The notes under the pieces are model-generated. The model worked only from the letters and a program-made list of their open reading frames with translations. It was not told where the DNA came from and did no database searches. Both the position numbers and the translations under genes were made by a program. A stretch of 48,742 nt of DNA, taken from the NCBI GenBank assembly GCA_017411745.1, contig JAFQPM010000009.1:1-48742 (forward strand), written 5' to 3'. The first letter of the stretch is position 1; every line of letters begins with the position of its first letter. The DNA is from Clostridia bacterium (GTDB lineage: Bacteria; Bacillota; Clostridia; Oscillospirales; CAG-272). This document shows positions 6,395-15,124 of this stretch, one piece after another.

Positions 6395-7498
6395 TCATCC
6401 AAGAATTATTTCGGCAAAAGCCTCTGCAAACAGGATCGCCGCCGCGCGTGCCTCATCGGACGAGTTCCCGAGCGAGCCTACGTCCAGCTTCAGATAATAC
6501 AAAGCGCTCGCCGCGTTGTATTCGCTGTCGGTCAAAACGATCGGCATACATACTCTCGCACCGTCTTTGTTCAATTCTCTGCGTAAGCACAGCGCCAACG
6601 ACAAAGCTCCCCTTGACAGTACCCCTGCCGTGCTCACAGTTATCCTCGTCTGCGCGGTTTGCTCTGCCGAATAGGTCTTGACAACGTTGCCGTCAGCATC
6701 GGTTAACTCCATTCTGTGCAGATCTATCACGTATTCGATCGTTGGGTATATCTTCATCATAGTCTCGATCGTCTCGGCGGCGTTTTCGTAAGCATCGCCA
6801 TCCGCATCGTGTATTACAGAACAATGCACCGTCGGTATCTTCGCCCGATTGAGCTCCGCCGCCAAGATATCCCCGACCGCAACGACGCTGTCGGTCAGCA
6901 CCGACGTTGGATCGTCGGGATCAAGCTCTGCATATCCCTCCGACGTATGAGTATGCAGTATCAACACCATCGGCGCAGGCGAATCGGGGTAATATTCCGC
7001 ATGAAATCCCATTTCGAGCAAGCCCTCTGCGTCGTACGTCCTATCCGAATAGTTGATGACGTGCCCGTCTCCCTTCTCAGCCTCCGATAGATCGATCGCA
7101 ATAACAGAACCCGACTCGTCCTTACCGACCGTCTCGCTTTCGTCAGTGCTCTCTGCAACGGAGCTTTCCTCTTCGCTCTCCGCAAAGCTACTCTCAATTT
7201 CGGTATCCGACCCCTCTGTACTATTCTCGTCGGCCGTCGTTTCCTCGCCTTTTCCAAAGCCTTTATCGTCAAAAATAAATCCGTTTCCAAAAGCAAATTG
7301 GCACAGCTTCCCCAAAAATCCGTTTTCACCGCTACCGCCTACAGCCGATAGCAAAATCACGGCAATCACACACACCGCAACAGCAATAACGAGCAGTTTT
7401 ACATAAAAAATTGCTCGATTTTTTCGCCTTGGGAATCCCACTGCTCGCCGATCTCCAAGTATCCTCTCAAGTTCCCTGTCTTTTCTCATCTCATCCAT
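6395..7498 (-). CDS. spoIIP: Stage II sporulation protein P (SpoIIP-like)
   Basis: SpoIIP is a forespore-engulfment peptidoglycan amidase/endopeptidase that works with SpoIID and SpoIIM. This 367-residue protein has one N-terminal membrane helix (about 30-53), an acidic Ser/Glu-rich linker, and the catalytic domain with the zinc-binding 'LILHTHTSEGY' motif and 'VIDLHR'. The ATG at 7498 is chosen because GGAGAG precedes it at good spacing; an upstream in-frame TTG at 7516 has no such site. An upstream ATA...CATATTTG pattern on the minus strand, at about sigma-E spacing, is suggestive only. It stands alone, with no spoIID or spoIIM in view, and implies an endospore former. Confidence 0.85.
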   Translation of the reverse strand: MDEMRKDRELERILGDRRAVGFPRRKNRAIFYVKLLVIAVAVCVIAVILLSAVGGSGENGFLGKLCQFAFGNGFIFDDKGFGKGEETTADENSTEGSDTEIESSFAESEEESSVAESTDESETVGKDESGSVIAIDLSEAEKGDGHVINYSDRTYDAEGLLEMGFHAEYYPDSPAPMVLILHTHTSEGYAELDPDDPTSVLTDSVVAVGDILAAELNRAKIPTVHCSVIHDADGDAYENAAETIETMMKIYPTIEYVIDLHRMELTDADGNVVKTYSAEQTAQTRITVSTAGVLSRGALSLALCLRRELNKDGARVCMPIVLTDSEYNAASALYYLKLDVGSLGNSSDEARAAAILFAEAFAEIILG

Positions 7499-7765
7499 CG
7501 CAATCTCTCCGTTCAATGAATATCAGCACCAAACGGCGCCAATAAATTTTATTTCTCTCGCGCTGCAAATATGACACGGTAAAATTTATTTGCTATTCAC
7601 TCAAAATTTACAAAAAATTAAGGTAATTTGACACTTTGTTTAAAAAAAGAAATTATAATTAGTTATGAAGAAAAAACAAGCGCCTTTCTCGTGTGCGAAT
7701 TGCACAAAACGGCAGCTTGCCAACTGTGCACAATCACGATTGTTGCTTTTATCGCTTCAATTCTA

Positions 7766-7794
7766 TTGATTAATTCTAAGTTTTATGGTATAAT
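7766..7794 (+). promoter_or_regulatory. Extended -10 promoter for the solute-binding lipoprotein
   Basis: TTGATT (7766-7771) and TATAAT (7789-7794) are 17 bp apart, with TG at 7786-7787 forming an extended -10. The start codon of the lipoprotein is at 7871. The rest of 7499-7870 is AT-rich and holds no gene; a second TTGACA (7628) to TATAAT (7654) pair has a 20 bp spacer and is weaker. Confidence 0.7.
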
Positions 7795-7870
7795 AAAAAA
7801 TAATCGATGTAATATGAAGCAAATCAACGTTTCGTTTGCGATCTTACACAATAACCAGGAGGAACCTACT

Positions 7871-10009
7871 ATGAAAAAGCGCATAATCGCTTTATTCCTT
7901 TGCCTTGCCTCTCTCATCGTGATGCTCCCCGGATGCTCCGGAGGAATAACGCCCGATTCCGAATACAGAGGCGAGCAGCTCACCATGTATCTCACCGAGA
8001 CCATCTACGATCTGGACCCTGCCCGTGCATATAAGAACGAGTCGACCAGAAACGTGGTAAGTCTTCTTTTCGATACGCTTTTCGTTCTTGACGAAAGCGG
8101 AAAGGTACAGCCCTCTCTTGCAGCGAGCTATACCGTAAAGGAAAACAAGGAAGAAAACGAATATTTCATGTACATAACTCTCGCCAACACGAACTGGTCC
8201 GATAACACTCCCATTTCGGCAGACGACGTGGTATTTGCATGGAAGCGTCTCCTTAACCCCAACAACTCTTACGAGGCAGCCGCACTTCTCTTCGACATCA
8301 AGGGCGCGCGTGCATACAACGAGGGCGAGGGTTCCAAGGACGACGTTCAGATAATCGCAGACCAGAAGCGTCTTACCATTCAGTTTGAAACTGCTATCGA
8401 TTACGATCAGTTCCTTCTGAACCTTACGAGCTTGGCGCTCGCTCCTCTGCGTGAGGACTACGTAGGAAGCTACAAGGATTCCGACTGGGCAAAGAAACCC
8501 GGCACGATGATCTGCAGCGGCCCCTTCAAGCTTTCCCGTATAAGCTTCGCTAAAAATTCTGATATCGAATACTCTGACATCAACTACACCGAGAAGAAAA
8601 AGGATCAGAACGATAACACCATTTACGTTAACGCTACCAAGCCCGACGATTTTGATGAAAACAGGGTCAGCGCCTTCGTTATCGAGCGAAACAGCTACTA
8701 CTACAGAAACAGCGCAAAGGAAGAAAGCCTTGACATATCTGTAACTCCTTACAAGATCTTCGTTGACTGCGCAATGTCCGACGAGGATATCAAGGCAGCA
8801 TACGAAAGCGGAGTTATTACGTACATAGGCGACATTCCAATGTCCCTCAGAGAGACCTACGCAAACGATGCAGTCGTTGAGGACTCGCTGTCAACCAACC
8901 TGATCTATCTCAACGAAAATGCAGAGATATACGGCGATAAGCTCTTCGCCATCAAGGAAGTAAGACAGGCACTCTCAATGGTCATCGACCGTGAAGCGAT
9001 CGCAAAGAAACTCGTATTCGCAGAAGCGGCAACCGGACTTGTTCCCACGGGCGTGTTTGATTCCAACTCCGCAAAGAAGACCTTCCGCGACGCAACAGAT
9101 ACTCAGTACGAGTATCTTAAGCTGAACAAAACTGCTGCAGAGCAGCTTCTCAAGGATGCTGATATCGATCCCTCCGATTACTCCTTCTCTATCACCTACG
9201 CAGCCTACGACGAGGTCCACGCTTATATTGCCGAGACCGTCGCTAAGGCATGGAACGAGCTTGGATTTGACGTAGAGCTCAACGCCCGCGGAACCGTTGC
9301 AAACAACGACTACTACAAGGGCACCAAGGAGATCCCCGCCGACATCTGCGACGACTTGTACTACGAAGATCTCGTATCGGGTAGCTTCGAGGTTATAATC
9401 CTTGACCTTGTGGCATACTCTGCAGATCCCTTCGGCGTGCTTGCTCCCTATGCAACTCAGTTCTCGGGTCAGGCAATGGATATGTCCCAGGTAGATAACT
9501 ACCAGCTCTCCAACCATGTTACCGGCTACTGCTCCGAGGAGTACAACGCTCTTATGGAAGAGATCTACAAGATCAAGAAGGCAGAAGACCGCGCAGAAAA
9601 GCTCCACAAGGCAGAAGATATCCTTATGAACGATATGCCCGTTATCCCCGTTGTATTCAATAAGTCCGCATATCTCGTAAACGACAATCTCGATCTTAAT
9701 AACTCTAAGCTCTTCGGCAAGGAGAAGAACAGTAACTACTATGCAACCGGTGCAACTCTCAGATACGCTACCGTAGACAACTACGACGCATACCTTGACG
9801 ACTGCGCGGCATTCATCGAATCCAAGTACGAAGAGTACAAGGCAGACCCCCTTACATACCTTGGCAACGGTGCTTTCGTAGACATCGCTTGGGAAGATTT
9901 CAAAGATGAATCCTCGTATTACAAGTATCTCTTTGAAAAGGTTACCCCCAAGACCGTGAAGGAACAGGAAAAGCTCGAGAAAGAGCAGGAAAAGGATAAA
10001 AAGAAATAA
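7871..10009 (+). CDS. ABC-transporter family 5 solute-binding lipoprotein
   Basis: This is a 712-residue precursor with a lipoprotein signal: 'MKKRII', a hydrophobic core, and the lipobox LPGC with C22 as the lipidated residue. The body matches family 5 (OppA/DppA-like) oligopeptide-binding proteins: 'LDPARAYKNESTRNVVSLLFDTL' near the start, 'ADDVVFAWKRLLNP', 'CSGPFKL', 'VRQALSMVIDREAI' and 'NDMPVIPVVF'. It is longer than the usual ~550 residues and ends in a Lys/Glu-rich tail. ATG 7871 is used because AGGAGG precedes it and the lipoprotein signal starts there, although the frame is open further upstream. No permease or ATPase gene is adjacent. Confidence 0.9.
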   Translation: MKKRIIALFLCLASLIVMLPGCSGGITPDSEYRGEQLTMYLTETIYDLDPARAYKNESTRNVVSLLFDTLFVLDESGKVQPSLAASYTVKENKEENEYFMYITLANTNWSDNTPISADDVVFAWKRLLNPNNSYEAAALLFDIKGARAYNEGEGSKDDVQIIADQKRLTIQFETAIDYDQFLLNLTSLALAPLREDYVGSYKDSDWAKKPGTMICSGPFKLSRISFAKNSDIEYSDINYTEKKKDQNDNTIYVNATKPDDFDENRVSAFVIERNSYYYRNSAKEESLDISVTPYKIFVDCAMSDEDIKAAYESGVITYIGDIPMSLRETYANDAVVEDSLSTNLIYLNENAEIYGDKLFAIKEVRQALSMVIDREAIAKKLVFAEAATGLVPTGVFDSNSAKKTFRDATDTQYEYLKLNKTAAEQLLKDADIDPSDYSFSITYAAYDEVHAYIAETVAKAWNELGFDVELNARGTVANNDYYKGTKEIPADICDDLYYEDLVSGSFEVIILDLVAYSADPFGVLAPYATQFSGQAMDMSQVDNYQLSNHVTGYCSEEYNALMEEIYKIKKAEDRAEKLHKAEDILMNDMPVIPVVFNKSAYLVNDNLDLNNSKLFGKEKNSNYYATGATLRYATVDNYDAYLDDCAAFIESKYEEYKADPLTYLGNGAFVDIAWEDFKDESSYYKYLFEKVTPKTVKEQEKLEKEQEKDKKK

Positions 10010-10017
10010 AACCATGT

Positions 10018-10053
10018 TATCACCCGTGGCAAAAGCCACGGGTGATATTTTTT
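10018..10053 (+). terminator. Intrinsic terminator after the solute-binding lipoprotein
   Basis: TATCACCCGTGGC (10018-10030) pairs with GCCACGGGTGATA (10035-10047) around an AAAA loop, followed by T6. It lies 8 bases after the stop codon. Confidence 0.92.
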
Positions 10054-10093
10054 CAGCTCTCTGCAATATTTTAAAAAATATTAATAATAAATG

Positions 10094-10122
10094 TAGACAA
10101 ATGCGCAAAAATATGGTATACT
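10094..10122 (+). promoter_or_regulatory. Promoter for the MBL hydrolase-gltX-glnS run
   Basis: TAGACA (10094-10099) and TATACT (10117-10122) are separated by 17 bp, with a TG at 10114-10115 giving an extended -10. It lies between the upstream terminator and the first gene of the run. Confidence 0.65.
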
Positions 10123-10159
10123 GTAAATTGGATTATAATTTTTCAGCGAGGTGACCGAT

Positions 10160-10786
10160 TTGGAGATATTCAATTTATTTCCGGGCTCCTGGGGCTCAAA
10201 TTGCTATATTCTCATAAGCGAAGATCATCAACGACAACGTCACGCGGCGGTCGTCGATCCAAGCGCATCTGCCAAGGGCATCGTTGAATTTCTCAACGAT
10301 CAGAAAGCAACGCTCGAATATATCATTCTGACCCACGGTCATTTCGACCATATAACCTCGCTCGATACACTCAGAGAGGCGACAAACGCTCCTGCATTGG
10401 TCCACAAGGACGATGCCGAAATGCTCACCGACGGAGAGAAAAACGCATTCAAGTTTTTCTTCGGTCAGGAAAGAAAATGGAAAGCCGCCGAAGTGCTCCT
10501 TTCGGGCGGTGATAGGATAACCCTTGGAGATGAAACGCTTGAGGTCATCTCGACACCGGGACACTCAAAAGGCTCGATCTGCCTTTTGACGAAAGACTTT
10601 ATGATAACGGGAGATACCCTGTTTGCCGACGGATACGGCAGATACGACCTCCACGGAGGAGATCCCGATAAGCTCGTAAGCTCACTTAAGCTGTTGCGAG
10701 AGTATGACCCAAATCTCACTATCTACGCAGGGCACGGCGCAGAGTCCAAGCTCGGACGAGCCCTCGACAACGTATTATATTATTGA
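10160..10786 (+). CDS. Metallo-beta-lactamase-fold hydrolase (glyoxalase II-like)
   Basis: The ~208-residue protein has the binuclear-zinc signature THGHFDH, a downstream 'TPGHSKGS' His, 'TGDTLF' Asp and 'YAGHG' His, which is the complete H-x-H-x-D-H...H...D...H set. Proteins of this size are hydroxyacylglutathione hydrolase-like thioesterases of unknown true substrate. The start is uncertain. GTG at 10151 overlaps the purine-rich GAGGTG, whereas TTG at 10160 lies 6 bases after it and gives the usual short N terminus before 'NLFPGSWGSNCYI', so TTG is preferred. gltX follows 34 bases after the stop. Confidence 0.9.
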   Translation: MEIFNLFPGSWGSNCYILISEDHQRQRHAAVVDPSASAKGIVEFLNDQKATLEYIILTHGHFDHITSLDTLREATNAPALVHKDDAEMLTDGEKNAFKFFFGQERKWKAAEVLLSGGDRITLGDETLEVISTPGHSKGSICLLTKDFMITGDTLFADGYGRYDLHGGDPDKLVSSLKLLREYDPNLTIYAGHGAESKLGRALDNVLYY

Positions 10787-10820
10787 AACAACCACGACAA
10801 CAACGAAAGGATATAAATCT

Positions 10821-12509
10821 ATGGATCACAATTATCTTGCAGAATTGCTTTTTCCGCATGTAACCGAAACCCCCGCCGATATTGAGGCAAAATATCCCGC
10901 TCGTCAGCTCCCTGAGGGCGCAAAGGTCACGAGATTTGCCCCCAGCCCCACGGGATTCGTCCATTTTGGCGGACTTTTCCCCTCCACCGTCGGCGAGCGA
11001 CTCGCTCATCAGTCGGGCGGCGTTTTCTACCTTAGAATAGAGGACACCGACGCTAAAAGAGAGGTCGAAGGTGCGGCAGAGGGACTTATCAAGACCCTCG
11101 CAAAATACGGAATCAACTTCGACGAGGGCGCGATCCTCGACGAAAACGGAAATATCGCAGACAAGGGTGCGTACGGACCCTACAAGCAGAGCCAACGCGG
11201 ACAGATATACCAGACCTACGCAAAACAGCTCGTTTGTGAGGGCAAGGCTTATCCCTGCTTCACCACCGAGGAGGAGCTCGACGAGCTTCAGGCAATAAAT
11301 AAAAAAGAAGAGATCAAGAATACCGACTGGCAGGCAGAGGCAGAGGCAAAGAAAGCCGCTATGCTTGCAGGACGTAGCTTTACGATTGAGGAGGTTGAGG
11401 AGCATCTTAAGCAAAATCATCCCTTTGTGCTCCGTATCCTCGCTCTTGGTGATCCCGAAAAGAAGACCAAATTCACCGACCTTGTAAAAGGCAATCTCGA
11501 GGTGCCCGAAAACGACGAGGACTTCGTGCTCCTCAAATCCGACGGGATCCCCACCTACCACTTTGCTCACGCGGTCGACGATCACCTTATGGGCACTACC
11601 CACGTCATTAGAGGCGAGGAATGGCTGCCCAGCTTGGCAAAGCACATTCAGCTTTTCTCCTATCTCGGCTTCAGACTTCCCAAATATATGCACATAGCGC
11701 AGATAATGAAGCTCGACGAGAACGGAAACAAAAAGAAGCTCTCGAAGCGCGATATGGGCGCGAATATGGACGACTACACGAGAATGGGCTACTGCCCCGA
11801 GGCAGTCTGTGAGTACATTATGACCCTGCTCAACTCCAACTACGAGGAGTGGCACATGCAGAACGCAGACAAGCCCTACACCGCATTCCCCTTCAATATC
11901 AAGAAGATGTCGGTTTCTGGATGTCTGTTTGATTTCAATAAGCTCAACGACGTTTCCAAGAACATCATCTCCCGCATGACCGCAGAGGAAGTGACCGCGA
12001 AGGTTACCGAATGGGCACTCGAATTTGATGCGGAATTCGGCAGAGAGCTTGCGGCAGATAAAGCGTTTGCAGAAAAGATCTTCGCCATCGGCCGCGGCGG
12101 CAAGAAGCCGAGAAAGGACCTTGCAACCTGGGCGGACGCGAAGGATTATATGGGATTCTTCTACGATAAATTCTTCGAGATCAAGGATCAGTACCCCGAG
12201 CACTTCGACAAGGCTGACATCGTCGCAACGCTCAGGAGCTTCACCGAGACCTACGACGAAGCGGACGATATGAACACCTGGTTCGATAAGGTCAAGGCGA
12301 TCGCCGACCAGCTCGGCTTTGCATCCGATATGAAGGCGTACAAGGCAGACCCCTCCGCATTCAAGGGCAACGTCGCCGATATCAGTATGTTTATCAGAGT
12401 TGCGGTCACAGGCAAGCAGAACGCACCCGACCTTTATACCGTAATGCAGATCATCGGCAAGGAAAAAACTATTGAAAGAATCGAAAGAATGATAGGATCG
12501 CTCAACTGA
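10821..12509 (+). CDS. gltX: Glutamyl-tRNA synthetase
   Basis: This class I aminoacyl-tRNA synthetase charges tRNA-Glu with glutamate. The 562-residue protein has 'FAPSPTGFVHFGG' (HIGH-type motif as HFGG, 48-51), 'YLRIEDTDAKRE' and the KMSKS-type motif KLSKR in 'KKKLSKRDMGANM'. It is longer than the ~480 residues usual for the family, with an extended C-terminal anticodon-binding region. ATG 10821 is used because it follows GAAAGGATATAAA at good spacing; the frame is open upstream into the preceding gene. The same leader stands before glnS at 12514-12525, so the pair is probably co-transcribed. Whether it also charges tRNA-Gln cannot be read. Confidence 0.93.
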   Translation: MDHNYLAELLFPHVTETPADIEAKYPARQLPEGAKVTRFAPSPTGFVHFGGLFPSTVGERLAHQSGGVFYLRIEDTDAKREVEGAAEGLIKTLAKYGINFDEGAILDENGNIADKGAYGPYKQSQRGQIYQTYAKQLVCEGKAYPCFTTEEELDELQAINKKEEIKNTDWQAEAEAKKAAMLAGRSFTIEEVEEHLKQNHPFVLRILALGDPEKKTKFTDLVKGNLEVPENDEDFVLLKSDGIPTYHFAHAVDDHLMGTTHVIRGEEWLPSLAKHIQLFSYLGFRLPKYMHIAQIMKLDENGNKKKLSKRDMGANMDDYTRMGYCPEAVCEYIMTLLNSNYEEWHMQNADKPYTAFPFNIKKMSVSGCLFDFNKLNDVSKNIISRMTAEEVTAKVTEWALEFDAEFGRELAADKAFAEKIFAIGRGGKKPRKDLATWADAKDYMGFFYDKFFEIKDQYPEHFDKADIVATLRSFTETYDEADDMNTWFDKVKAIADQLGFASDMKAYKADPSAFKGNVADISMFIRVAVTGKQNAPDLYTVMQIIGKEKTIERIERMIGSLN

Positions 12510-12529
12510 TCCCGAAAGGATATAAAACA

Positions 12530-14185
12530 ATGGAAGAAATAAACAGCAACTTTATACACGAGATCATCGACGACGATCTTGCCAACAACCCCGGGCTCAA
12601 GATACACACTCGTTTTCCTCCCGAGCCCAACGGCTATCTGCACATCGGCTCTGTGAAGGCGATCTGCGTCAACACCGACGTTGCAAACAAATATAACGGA
12701 CTGTTCAATCTCCGCTACGACGACACCAATCCCGCAAAGGAATCCGACGAGTTCGTGCGCTCGATCCGCGAGGATCTCGAATGGCTCGGTGCAGCCCCCA
12801 CGGGAGGAGTTTTCTACGGCTCGGACTACTTCGGAAAATGCTACGAATTCGCAGTTCAGCTTATCAGGCAGGGCGACGCGTACGTTTGCGATCTCTCCAA
12901 GGACGACCTGACCGACTACAAGGGCACTGACCGTGCCGTTGCGGGCAAAGAATCTCCTTATAGAAACCGTAGCATTGAAGAAAACCTCGAGCTTTTCGAG
13001 CGTATGAAGAACGGTGAGTTCCCCGACGGCGCTCGCACACTTCGCGCGAAGATCGACCCCTCGAGCGATAACCCCTATCTGCGCGACCCCGTTATCTACC
13101 GTATCAAGCACATCCACCATCACCGTCAGGGCGACCAATGGTGCGTTTATCCTATGTACGACTTCGCTCATCCCATTCAGGACGCGCTTGAGGGCATCAC
13201 CCACTCGCTTTGCTCGAGTGAGTTCCGTAACCACAGACCCCTTTACGATTGGGTAGTAGATAAGATAGGCTTTGAAAAGAAGCCTCATCAGTGGGAATTC
13301 GGTCGTATGAACATCACCTACACGGTAATGTCGAAGCGCTACCTCCGTCAGCTCGTTGAGGAAAATCACGTAGACGGCTGGGACGATCCCCGTCTGCCTA
13401 CTCTGTGCGGTCTGCGCCGCCGCGGCTACACTCCCGAGGCTCTGTTCACCTTCGTCAGAGAGGCTGGAGTAACAAACACCGACCACACCGTAGACGTTCG
13501 TCAACTCGAAGCCTGCGTGCGCGACGATCTTAACGAAAACGCTCTGCGCCGCGTTGCAGTAGTCAATCCCATAAAGGTAGTTATAGACAACTATCCCGAG
13601 GATAAGGAAGAAATGATCAGCCTTCCCAACCATCCTCAGAAGGAGGAGCTCGGCCGCCGCGACGTTCCTATGACCCGTGAGATCTATATCGACGCCGACG
13701 ATTTTGCCGAGGTTCCGCCTCCCAAATTCTTCCGTCTTAAGCCCGACGGCGAGGTTCGCCTTATGGGTGGATATATCATCAAGTATGCAGGAATCGAAAA
13801 GAACGAGGACGGCAGCATCAAGTGCATCCACGCAACCGCAGACCTTGAAACGAGCAACGGTATGCCTACCGACGGCAGAAAGATCAAGGGCACTATCCAT
13901 TGGCTCTCCGCGAAGTACGCACAGCCCGCAACGCTTATGCTCTACGACCGTCTTTTCAACATTGAGAACACCGCCGACGTTCCCGAGGGCAAGACCTATC
14001 TTGATTTTCTCAACCCCGACTCCCTTGCTCGCATAGACACAGCCATGGTCGAGCCTTGTCTCGCAGACGCTAAATCGGGTGACAAGTTCCAGTTTGTCCG
14101 CGTAGGATATTTCTGCAAGGATTCCAAGAACGAAAACACCTTCAATCGTGTTGTTAGCCTTAAGGACAGCTTCCCTAAGAAGTAA
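12530..14185 (+). CDS. glnS: Glutaminyl-tRNA synthetase
   Basis: The 551-residue protein charges tRNA-Gln directly with glutamine and matches the usual bacterial GlnRS length. 'FPPEPNGYLHIGSVKAI' contains the HIGH motif and 'NLRYDDTNP' is the GlnRS form of the next conserved strand. 'VMSKRYLRQLVEE' is the MSK motif, followed by 'GWDDPRLPTLCGLRRRGY', which is diagnostic for GlnRS. It lies 20 bases after gltX. GlnRS is not universal in Firmicutes, many of which form Gln-tRNA by amidation, so its presence suggests that this organism makes Gln-tRNA directly. Confidence 0.94.
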   Translation: MEEINSNFIHEIIDDDLANNPGLKIHTRFPPEPNGYLHIGSVKAICVNTDVANKYNGLFNLRYDDTNPAKESDEFVRSIREDLEWLGAAPTGGVFYGSDYFGKCYEFAVQLIRQGDAYVCDLSKDDLTDYKGTDRAVAGKESPYRNRSIEENLELFERMKNGEFPDGARTLRAKIDPSSDNPYLRDPVIYRIKHIHHHRQGDQWCVYPMYDFAHPIQDALEGITHSLCSSEFRNHRPLYDWVVDKIGFEKKPHQWEFGRMNITYTVMSKRYLRQLVEENHVDGWDDPRLPTLCGLRRRGYTPEALFTFVREAGVTNTDHTVDVRQLEACVRDDLNENALRRVAVVNPIKVVIDNYPEDKEEMISLPNHPQKEELGRRDVPMTREIYIDADDFAEVPPPKFFRLKPDGEVRLMGGYIIKYAGIEKNEDGSIKCIHATADLETSNGMPTDGRKIKGTIHWLSAKYAQPATLMLYDRLFNIENTADVPEGKTYLDFLNPDSLARIDTAMVEPCLADAKSGDKFQFVRVGYFCKDSKNENTFNRVVSLKDSFPKK

Positions 14186-14196
14186 TGGTATTTTGT

Positions 14197-14252
14197 GGGG
14201 AAGGAACCTTCTTTAAAAAGAATGTTCCTTCCCCTTCCAAAAAACTTTCAAT
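14197..14252. repeat. Structured intergenic repeat, copy 1 (truncated)
   Basis: GGGGAAGGAAC (14197-14207) pairs with GTTCCTTCCCC (14224-14234) around a partly self-complementary loop. On the minus strand it is preceded by ATTGAAAGTTTTTTGGAA, close to ATTGAAAGTTTTTGAAGTT before the stem of the copy at 28.9 kb. The second GGGGC stem-loop of the fuller copies is missing. It has no T-run, so it is a weak terminator. Confidence 0.5.
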
Positions 14253-14267
14253 AAAAGGAGAAATAAA

Positions 14268-14576
14268 ATGCCTGAGTTTATCCGAAACAACCCCATTTTA
14301 TCAATACTTATCGCATATATCGCGGTAATTTCGCTGATTTCGATAATCGTCTGCATTTACGACAAAAAGATCTCCAAGAAGAACCGAGTTGAGCTCCGCA
14401 CGCCCGAAAAAACGCTGCTTTTGCTCTCGGCGCTTGGCGGCAGTGTCGCTATGTTTATCACTATGCTGCTCATCCGCCACAAGACCAAGCACGTCAAATT
14501 TATGCTCGGTATTCCGCTTATAATGATCGTTCAAGCCGCAGCGGTGTATCTGCTTTTCTATTTTGGCATTCTTTGA
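14268..14576 (+). CDS. DUF1294 small membrane protein
   Basis: This 102-residue protein has hydrophobic helices at about 9-31, 47-65 and 77-100. 'YDKKISKKNRVELRTPEKTLLLLSALGGS' followed by 'RHKTKHVKFMLGIPLI' is the conserved pattern of DUF1294, a family of unknown function. The start follows AAGGAG by 8 bases. It lies between the glnS hairpin and the promoter of the pheST T-box leader. Confidence 0.88.
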   Translation: MPEFIRNNPILSILIAYIAVISLISIIVCIYDKKISKKNRVELRTPEKTLLLLSALGGSVAMFITMLLIRHKTKHVKFMLGIPLIMIVQAAAVYLLFYFGIL

Positions 14577-14636
14577 TTTGTGCAAAAGTCACAAAATACC
14601 AACTTTTACATCGTATTATTTTTGCAAACCGTACAC

Positions 14637-14665
14637 TTGCGCAAATCCGCAAATAATGTTATAAT
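14637..14665 (+). promoter_or_regulatory. Promoter of the pheST T-box leader
   Basis: TTGCGC (14637-14642) and a perfect TATAAT (14660-14665) are separated by 17 bp. Transcription would start near 14672, just before the T-box leader. Confidence 0.65.
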
Positions 14666-14685
14666 ATTTAATGTAAATAAAACAT

Positions 14686-14942
14686 AAGCCTTGATGAAGT
14701 CGGCGTGTTTTCAGGTCATATTTCAGAGAGTCCGCGGTCGGTGCAAGCGGATATATGCGAAAACAAGGCATTTCCCTTCGGAGCTTGCTCGGTGAATGAT
14801 TATTCGATTAGCCAAGCACGGCAGACACCGTTATCCGTCAACAAAGTGTTGGCTTTGATACTGTAAAAGTCAAAATGCGGGTGGTACCGCGGAAATTATG
14901 CTTTTCCGTCCCAATTCTCTTTCGAGAATTGGGACTTTTTTG
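14686..14942 (+). ncRNA. T-box riboswitch (tRNA-Phe sensing)
   Basis: Conserved T-box elements are in order: AGAGAG (14726-14731), GGTGCAAGC in the distal stem I, a candidate specifier TTC at 14777-14779 inside CCTTCGGAGC, then the T-box core GGTGGTACCGCGG (around 14880-14892). A terminator follows: GTCCCAATTCTC / GAGAATTGGGAC at 14908-14935, then T6. The antiterminator bulge reads TGGT, complementary to an ACCA acceptor end, which fits tRNA-Phe with discriminator A. Uncharged tRNA-Phe should favour read-through into pheST. The T-box class is clear; the specifier is read by eye. Confidence 0.93.
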
Positions 14943-14952
14943 TCTCCGACGG

Positions 14953-15052
14953 CTTAAAACCTTTTTGAGAAAAACCTACGTAAACTGCAAGCGGTTTACT
15001 CTGCGAGTTTGCTATGCAAACTTCGGGTTTTAAGAATTCCAAAAACTTCCCC
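14953..15052. repeat. Structured intergenic repeat, copy 2, with nested hairpins
   Basis: CTTAAAACC (14953-14961) pairs with GGTTTTAAG (15026-15034). Inside lie two hairpins: GTAAAC/GTTTAC (14980-14999) and AGTTTGC/GCAAACT (15006-15022). On the minus strand it is preceded by GAAGTTTTTGGAATT, like the leader of the 28.9 kb copy, whose stem begins CTTAGAAAC. It therefore looks like a copy of the same repeat whose loop has been enlarged. It lies between the T-box terminator and pheS. Confidence 0.5.
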
Positions 15053-15124
15053 TAGGACAGTTTATAATACAGACAATTTTATTTATCTAAAGCGTTAAAA
15101 ATTTAATTTCAAATATATCCCTCA

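Noticed and set aside
7628..7870. 81-residue N-terminal extension of the solute-binding protein
   Set aside because: It would bury the lipoprotein signal peptide; the ATG at 7871 has AGGAGG in front and a perfect lipobox.
10719..12530. 603-codon open frame on the minus strand opposite gltX
   Set aside because: It is an exact antisense shadow of a conserved synthetase gene, with no ribosome binding site and a Cys/Val/Leu-rich nonsense composition.
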